DNA of 64,000 nt, from positions 17,886 through 81,885 of the forward strand of contig JAKSTG010000010.1 in NCBI GenBank assembly GCA_024402695.1, given 5' to 3'. The stretch is from Treponema sp. GTDB lineage: Bacteria; Spirochaetota; Spirochaetia; Treponematales; Treponemataceae. The notes under the pieces are model-generated. The model saw only the letters and a program-made list of their open reading frames with translations. It was not told the origin of the DNA and searched no databases. This document shows positions 59,724 to 64,000 of this stretch, piece after piece (the first letter of the stretch is position 1; every line of letters starts with the position of its first letter). The translations under genes and the position numbers were made by a program.

Positions 59724-61514
59724 ATGGCATCTAAAACTAAAAACCGTTTTGACGAAGACGAAAAAACATACGAACAGAAACTTAACCTTCACGTGGTAAT
59801 GCGTATTTTCCACTGGATTAAGCCTTACAAGAAACAGATGATTGTTGCCTGTATCATGATGCTTCTCAGTGCAGGAATATCACTTACATCACCTCTTCTT
59901 ATTAAAATTGCCCTTGATAAAGCAATTCCAAGTGAAGATTTCAAAATGCTTGGCTGGATTTCTTCTGGTATGCTGGTCGGTGTTCTTGCAGTTTGGCTTC
60001 TTCTTCGCGGAAGACTCAAGATCATGAGCCGTGTAGCACAGAACATCATTCTTCAGATTCGCCGTGAAGTGTTCGAAAAGCTTCAGAATCTTCCATTCAC
60101 CTATTTTGATTCGCGTCCACACGGAAAAATCCAGATTCGCGTTGTAAACTATGTAAACTCCCTTTCAGAACTTCTGAGTAACGGTATTATTCAGCTTATC
60201 ACTGACCTTTTTAACATTGTCGTTATTCTCTGTTTCATGTTCTCTATTGATGCACGCCTTACACTTATCTGTATGGCTGTTCTTCCTATTCTTTTCCTGA
60301 TTCTTTTCAGCCTTAAGAAAGTTCAGCACAGAGCATGGCAGCAGGTTAGTGCAAAGCAGTCAAACCTGAACGCATATCTTTCCGAAAGTCTCAATGGTAT
60401 GAAAATCACACAGAGTTTTGCCCGTGAAGATCAGAACCAGTCTATTTTCAACAATCTTTGTGACAACTGGAAAAAGACATGGATTAAAGCTGTTTCCATC
60501 AACAACGTAATCTGGCCGGTAATCGATAACCTTTCAACTCTCGGTGTTACACTTGTTTATATGGCCGGAATCGTATGGTTCGGTGGAGAAGGGGAAAATG
60601 CAGTAACAGTTGGTACTCTTGTTGCTTTTGCCGGTTACATCTGGCGTTTCTGGAACCCAATCCAGAACATCGGTAACTTCTATAACTCAATGGTAACAAC
60701 CGGTGCATATATGGAACGTATTTTTGAACTTCTTGATGAACCGGAAGACATTACTGACAAACCAGGCGCTGTTGAACTTCCTCCAATTCGCGGTCATGTT
60801 GATTTCCAGAACGTTAACTTCAGTTACGAAGAGGGAAATCCGGTACTTAAGAACGTGGATTTCAAAATCACCCCGGGTATGCAGGTTGCTATCTGTGGAC
60901 CAACAGGGGCTGGTAAAACAACAATAGTAAACCTTCTTTCAAGATTCTATAACCCTGATTCCGGAAAGATCCTTATCGACGGTCAGGATATTCAGGACCT
61001 TCAGATAAAATCTATCCGCAAGCAGGTTGGTGTTATGCTCCAGGATTCCTTCCTTTTCACAGGAACAATCATGGAAAATATCCGCTACGGACGTCTTGAT
61101 GCAACTGACGAAGAAGTAATGGCTGCTGCCCGTACTGTTCAGGCTGATAAGTTCATTACAGGACTTCCTGACGGCTACAATACTGTTCTTCACGGAAACG
61201 GTGGTGGTCTTTCACAGGGACAGAAGCAGCTTATCAGCTTTGCCCGCGTTCTTCTTTCAGATCCTCGTATTCTGATCCTGGATGAAGCAACAAGTTCCGT
61301 TGATACAGAAACGGAACGTGCCCTTCAGGTAGGTCTTGATGAACTTCTGAAAAACCGTACTTCCTTCATTATTGCACATCGTCTTTCGACTATCCGAAAT
61401 TCTGATGTTATTTTCTATGTAAACCATGGGGTAATCGAAGAAAGAGGAAATCACGAAGACCTTATGTCTTTAGATAAAGAATATGCCGGAATGGTAAAAA
61501 GGAGCGGAATTTAG
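59724..61514 (+). CDS. ABC exporter half-transporter with intact catalytic Glu
   Basis: The 596-residue partner of the preceding gene has six membrane helices and an ATPase domain with Walker A GPTGAGKTT (from 392), Walker B ILILDEATSSVD with catalytic E521, but a non-consensus signature LSQGQKQL. In a heterodimer the Glu of this chain works with the LSGGQ of the other, leaving one active and one degenerate site, as in BmrD. It begins 12 bases after its partner with GGAGGAGGGG as ribosome site, so the two are made together. Export substrate unknown. Confidence 0.93.
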   Translation: MASKTKNRFDEDEKTYEQKLNLHVVMRIFHWIKPYKKQMIVACIMMLLSAGISLTSPLLIKIALDKAIPSEDFKMLGWISSGMLVGVLAVWLLLRGRLKIMSRVAQNIILQIRREVFEKLQNLPFTYFDSRPHGKIQIRVVNYVNSLSELLSNGIIQLITDLFNIVVILCFMFSIDARLTLICMAVLPILFLILFSLKKVQHRAWQQVSAKQSNLNAYLSESLNGMKITQSFAREDQNQSIFNNLCDNWKKTWIKAVSINNVIWPVIDNLSTLGVTLVYMAGIVWFGGEGENAVTVGTLVAFAGYIWRFWNPIQNIGNFYNSMVTTGAYMERIFELLDEPEDITDKPGAVELPPIRGHVDFQNVNFSYEEGNPVLKNVDFKITPGMQVAICGPTGAGKTTIVNLLSRFYNPDSGKILIDGQDIQDLQIKSIRKQVGVMLQDSFLFTGTIMENIRYGRLDATDEEVMAAARTVQADKFITGLPDGYNTVLHGNGGGLSQGQKQLISFARVLLSDPRILILDEATSSVDTETERALQVGLDELLKNRTSFIIAHRLSTIRNSDVIFYVNHGVIEERGNHEDLMSLDKEYAGMVKRSGI

Positions 61515-61614
61515 GCTAAAAAAGCACTCAGACATTATCATTTTTTACTCTAATTATTATCTCGAAAAACTCTAATAAAAACGTTAAAAGTAGGAAAAAT
61601 TCCCTATTTACGCC

Positions 61615-61642
61615 TTGCGTTTTCGGAATAACATAGTATTAT
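61615..61642 (+). promoter_or_regulatory. Promoter of sugar-binding-protein gene
   Basis: TTGCGT (61615-61620), 16 bases, TATTAT (61637-61642), giving a leader of about 55 bases before the ATG at 61704. Confidence 0.5.
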
Positions 61643-61703
61643 GGTATTTAGGTGTAAATCTTTATGCCGTTAGACAAAAATTTTGTGATAAAAGGAGTAA
61701 ATC

Positions 61704-63425
61704 ATGAAAAAGTTGATTGCTATGAGCTTGATTGCTCTGACAATTGCCAGCGTGGCAGTTGCAGCACCAAAAAAAGCTAAAAAAGCAAAAAAAGGTAAAG
61801 GAATGAACATTTCGGTGTTCACAATTCAGCAGCGTCAGCAGCCACCTGCAGACAACCGCGACTACAAATGGATCGAAGAAAACTTCGGTGTTACATTCAA
61901 CTGGGACATCCTGGTTGGTGACAAAGACCAGAAAATTGGTGTTCTCATCGCTTCTGGTGACCTCCCAGACATGGTTGAAGTTGATTCAGAAAAATTCCAG
62001 GGTGCTGGATGTCTTATCGACCTTAAACCACTCGTAGAAAAATATGGTCCAAACCTCATGAAACACTATGCTCCAGCATGGAAAAAAATGATTGACCAGG
62101 ATTCAGAAAAAGATGCAAGCGGAAAAATCGTTAAAGAACACATCTATTCTCTTCCAAATTATGGTGTAATCAATGGAGCTGACCAGAACGCTTCTTACAA
62201 CCAGAACGGTTTCTGGATTCAGAAACGTGTTCTTAAAGAATTCGGATACCCAGAAGTAAAAACAGTTGACCAGTACTTCGACCTGATCGAAAAATACCTG
62301 GCAAAACACCCAGAAACAGACGGTGCTAAAACAATCGGTTTCAACATCATTACAGCTGACTGGGAAGCATTCAATCTGTGGAATCCACCTAACTTCCTGG
62401 CTGGTTATCCAAACGATGGTAACGGACACGTTACAAAAGAAGGCGGAAAATATGTTTACACAGACAACTTCGCTGATGCTAACGCAGAAAGATGGTTCAA
62501 ACTGGCTAATGGATACTTCCAGAGAGGTCTGATTGACCCAGCTTCTTTCACAGACAACCGTGACCAGTACTATGCAAAGATTGCTCAGGGTCGTGTACTT
62601 GGTATGTTCATCCAGGGATGGCAGTTCATGTACGATGCTGAAAACACAATCAAAGCATCAGGAAACTACGACAGAACTTACGTAGCTCTCCCAGTTGTAT
62701 TCGATGAAACAATCAAACCTCACTACCGTGATCTTACACTTCCTAACCTCCAGCGTGGTTATGGTATCACAACAAAATGTGGTGAAAAGAAAGCTATCGA
62801 AATCATCAAATTCCTCGATGAAATCCTCGAAGAAAAGAACCAGAAACGTCTCTACTGGGGTGTTGAAGGTGAAGACTACATGATCGATGCTGACGGTTCA
62901 GTAACAGGTCAGAAAGGTGCACCATACTACACAGCAGAACAGAGAGACAGAACATCTGATAACAACTACACTCTCAAGAATAAGGCTCAGCTCTTCACAG
63001 AAGAAGCTCCAAAAATTGAAGGTTCATTCTCAGATGGATATCCTAACTCAATTGCTAACACAAAATATGAAATTGCACAGTTCATGAAACCAATCGATAT
63101 CGAACTCCTCGATGCATACAAAGTAAACTCTTACGCAGCTCTCGTAGATGCAAACCCACCACAGAATGCTGGTTGGTACCCAATGTGGCAGTGTAACCCA
63201 TCTCCAGAAAATGATGGTCTCGAACACGATGCTGCAGTTGCTATGACAGGATTCGAAACTCTCCAGAGAAAATACCTCCCAATGATGATCATGGGAAAAC
63301 CAGCTGACTTCGACAAAACTTGGAAAGAATACACAGCTCAGATGAAACCTCTGACAGAAGTATACAACAAGTTCATGCAGCAGCAGCTTGATCACCGTGT
63401 AGAAGTATTCGGTGGACAGGACTAA
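61704..63425 (+). CDS. Extracellular solute-binding protein, LplA-like (carbohydrate ABC importer)
   Basis: The 573-residue protein has a signal peptide (MKKLIAMSLIALTIASVAV, cleavage near AVA-AP) but no lipobox Cys, so it should be free in the periplasm rather than a lipoprotein. The mature N-terminus is a basic PKKAKKAKKGKG stretch. The rest is a large two-lobe binding protein of the LplA/YtcQ type (IEENFGVTFNWDIL, IASGDLPDMVEVDSEKF, NGFWIQKRVLKEFGYPEVK). The following gene is an LplB-type permease. Substrates of relatives are oligosaccharides. AAAGGAG is the ribosome site. Extreme codon bias indicates very high expression. Confidence 0.9.
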   Translation: MKKLIAMSLIALTIASVAVAAPKKAKKAKKGKGMNISVFTIQQRQQPPADNRDYKWIEENFGVTFNWDILVGDKDQKIGVLIASGDLPDMVEVDSEKFQGAGCLIDLKPLVEKYGPNLMKHYAPAWKKMIDQDSEKDASGKIVKEHIYSLPNYGVINGADQNASYNQNGFWIQKRVLKEFGYPEVKTVDQYFDLIEKYLAKHPETDGAKTIGFNIITADWEAFNLWNPPNFLAGYPNDGNGHVTKEGGKYVYTDNFADANAERWFKLANGYFQRGLIDPASFTDNRDQYYAKIAQGRVLGMFIQGWQFMYDAENTIKASGNYDRTYVALPVVFDETIKPHYRDLTLPNLQRGYGITTKCGEKKAIEIIKFLDEILEEKNQKRLYWGVEGEDYMIDADGSVTGQKGAPYYTAEQRDRTSDNNYTLKNKAQLFTEEAPKIEGSFSDGYPNSIANTKYEIAQFMKPIDIELLDAYKVNSYAALVDANPPQNAGWYPMWQCNPSPENDGLEHDAAVAMTGFETLQRKYLPMMIMGKPADFDKTWKEYTAQMKPLTEVYNKFMQQQLDHRVEVFGGQD

Positions 63426-63446
63426 TTAGTAACTGATTAAATAAAC

Positions 63447-63516
63447 GGTAGAAGTCTTTTGACTTCTACTGTTCGGTTGAAAAAAAGGTCCGCAGGTTCC
63501 TGTGGATCTTTTTTTT
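63447..63516 (+). terminator. Tandem hairpins between binding-protein and permease genes
   Basis: The first hairpin is GTAGAAGTC / GACTTCTAC (63448-63456, 63461-63469). The second, GGTCCGCAGG / CCTGTGGATC with two G-U pairs, ends in eight T and should terminate most transcripts, leaving less permease than binding protein. Confidence 0.88.
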
Positions 63517-63542
63517 GAAAATTTTAGATTAGGTGTTTATTT

Positions 63543-64000
63543 ATGAAAAATAAAGAAAAAATGAGTTCGGCATCAGAAACTGAACTTGTTGTAAAAAAGA
63601 GCAAAATTAACCTCTTGAAAAAGCAGAAAGCTCTTATCTTTATGTCAGTTCCTTTTGTTCTGTATATTATCCTTTTTAGATATGTACCTCTCTGGGGATG
63701 GACAATGGCTTTCCAGAACTATAAACCTGCTAAATCTTTCTTTGATCAGACTTGGGTAGGTTGGAAATGGTTCGTAGAATTATTTAAAAATCGCGAATTC
63801 CTGCTGTCTTTGAGAAATACAATCTGTATGTCTCTTATCAGTACAGCTCTTGGATATATTACAGCAATTGTTCTTGCTGTTTTTATGAACGAAGTTCGCT
63901 CTGTTGTAGCAAAACGTTTCGTTCAGACTGTTTCATATCTTCCACACTTCTTGTCATGGATTATTGTTACAGGATTAGTTGCGAATGTTCTTTCCGTTGA
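63543..64000 (+). CDS. LplB-type sugar ABC permease (partial, cut by window edge)
   Basis: The frame opens at the ATG at 63543 and runs off the window after 152 residues. A basic N-terminus is followed by a membrane helix (ALIFMSVPFVLYIILF) and the LplB signature YVPLWGWTMAFQNYKP, then the start of the permease core with helices near 95-118 and 135-150. With the upstream binding protein it forms a carbohydrate importer; a second permease (YtcP/UgpE type) would be expected next. There is no good ribosome site, only AGGTG 11 bases upstream. Confidence 0.9.
   Translation, partial: MKNKEKMSSASETELVVKKSKINLLKKQKALIFMSVPFVLYIILFRYVPLWGWTMAFQNYKPAKSFFDQTWVGWKWFVELFKNREFLLSLRNTICMSLISTALGYITAIVLAVFMNEVRSVVAKRFVQTVSYLPHFLSWIIVTGLVANVLSV

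Overview
The window (about 40-42 % G+C by eye) comes from a spirochaete, most probably a host-associated Treponema. Evidence: a 1,300-residue membrane-anchored coiled-coil protein of the SpiroCoCo type, a TIGR03546/TIGR03545 gene pair, a mitochondrial-type EF-G of the kind found in spirochaetes, a CarD-type regulator, a fused IspDF, and several secreted proteins with no relatives I recognise. Genes for branched-chain amino acid (ilvC) and asparagine (asnA) synthesis, acetate kinase and a carbohydrate ABC importer fit a fermentative gut or rumen species; the species itself is inference. I see no phage, insertion sequence transposase, CRISPR array, rRNA or tRNA.

Layout. 0-7.5 kb: a His-rich CobW-type metallochaperone (cut by the left edge), a leucine-rich-repeat protein, then clpS-clpA followed by an unknown protein, two small membrane proteins and a secreted barrel-like protein. 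7.5-18.7 kb: DNA topoisomerase subunit B with a histone-H1-like tail, DNA polymerase I, CoaE, a membrane protein on the other strand, a SPOR-domain protein, a secreted protein and EF-G. 18.7-25.2 kb: a RecA-like ATPase, the TIGR03546/03545 pair, phosphoglycerate kinase and an OFA-type MFS transporter. 25.3-28.6 kb: two tandem RCK channel-like proteins with aberrant selectivity filters plus a free-standing cyclic-nucleotide-binding protein, then a duplicated ilvC terminator that brackets a string of hairpins. 28.6-34.4 kb: ilvC, a divergent ArsR / HMA / P-type ATPase metal-efflux module, and a zinc-ribbon acyltransferase. 34.4-46.2 kb: an MCP, a two-domain leucyl/phenylalanyl-tRNA-protein transferase, LysR, PanE-like reductase, amidohydrolase, AsnA, an unknown protein, RluA-like synthase, HisJ-like phosphatase and a REC-STAS-REC protein. 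46.3-64 kb: DJ-1 protein, a large secreted protein, acetate kinase, HAD phosphatase, SpiroCoCo protein, IspDF, CarD, a heterodimeric ABC exporter and the start of an LplA/LplB-type sugar importer (cut by the right edge).

How genes work together. ClpS, ClpA and the Aat-like transferase are three steps of the N-degron protein-degradation route. ArsR, the single HMA protein and the P-type ATPase form a self-regulated metal efflux unit with two visible operator palindromes. The two channel-like genes and the nucleotide-binding gene look like one operon and may form a split ligand-controlled channel or sensor.

The most striking global feature is translation start architecture. Fourteen genes lack a Shine-Dalgarno sequence and have a -10 hexamer ending 5-9 bases (13 of them 5-7) before the start codon, which predicts leaderless or nearly leaderless mRNAs. 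The most unusual local feature is the 28.18-28.62 kb region: a 110-bp direct repeat that includes the last codons and terminator of ilvC flanks about 212 bp able to fold into five consecutive hairpins.
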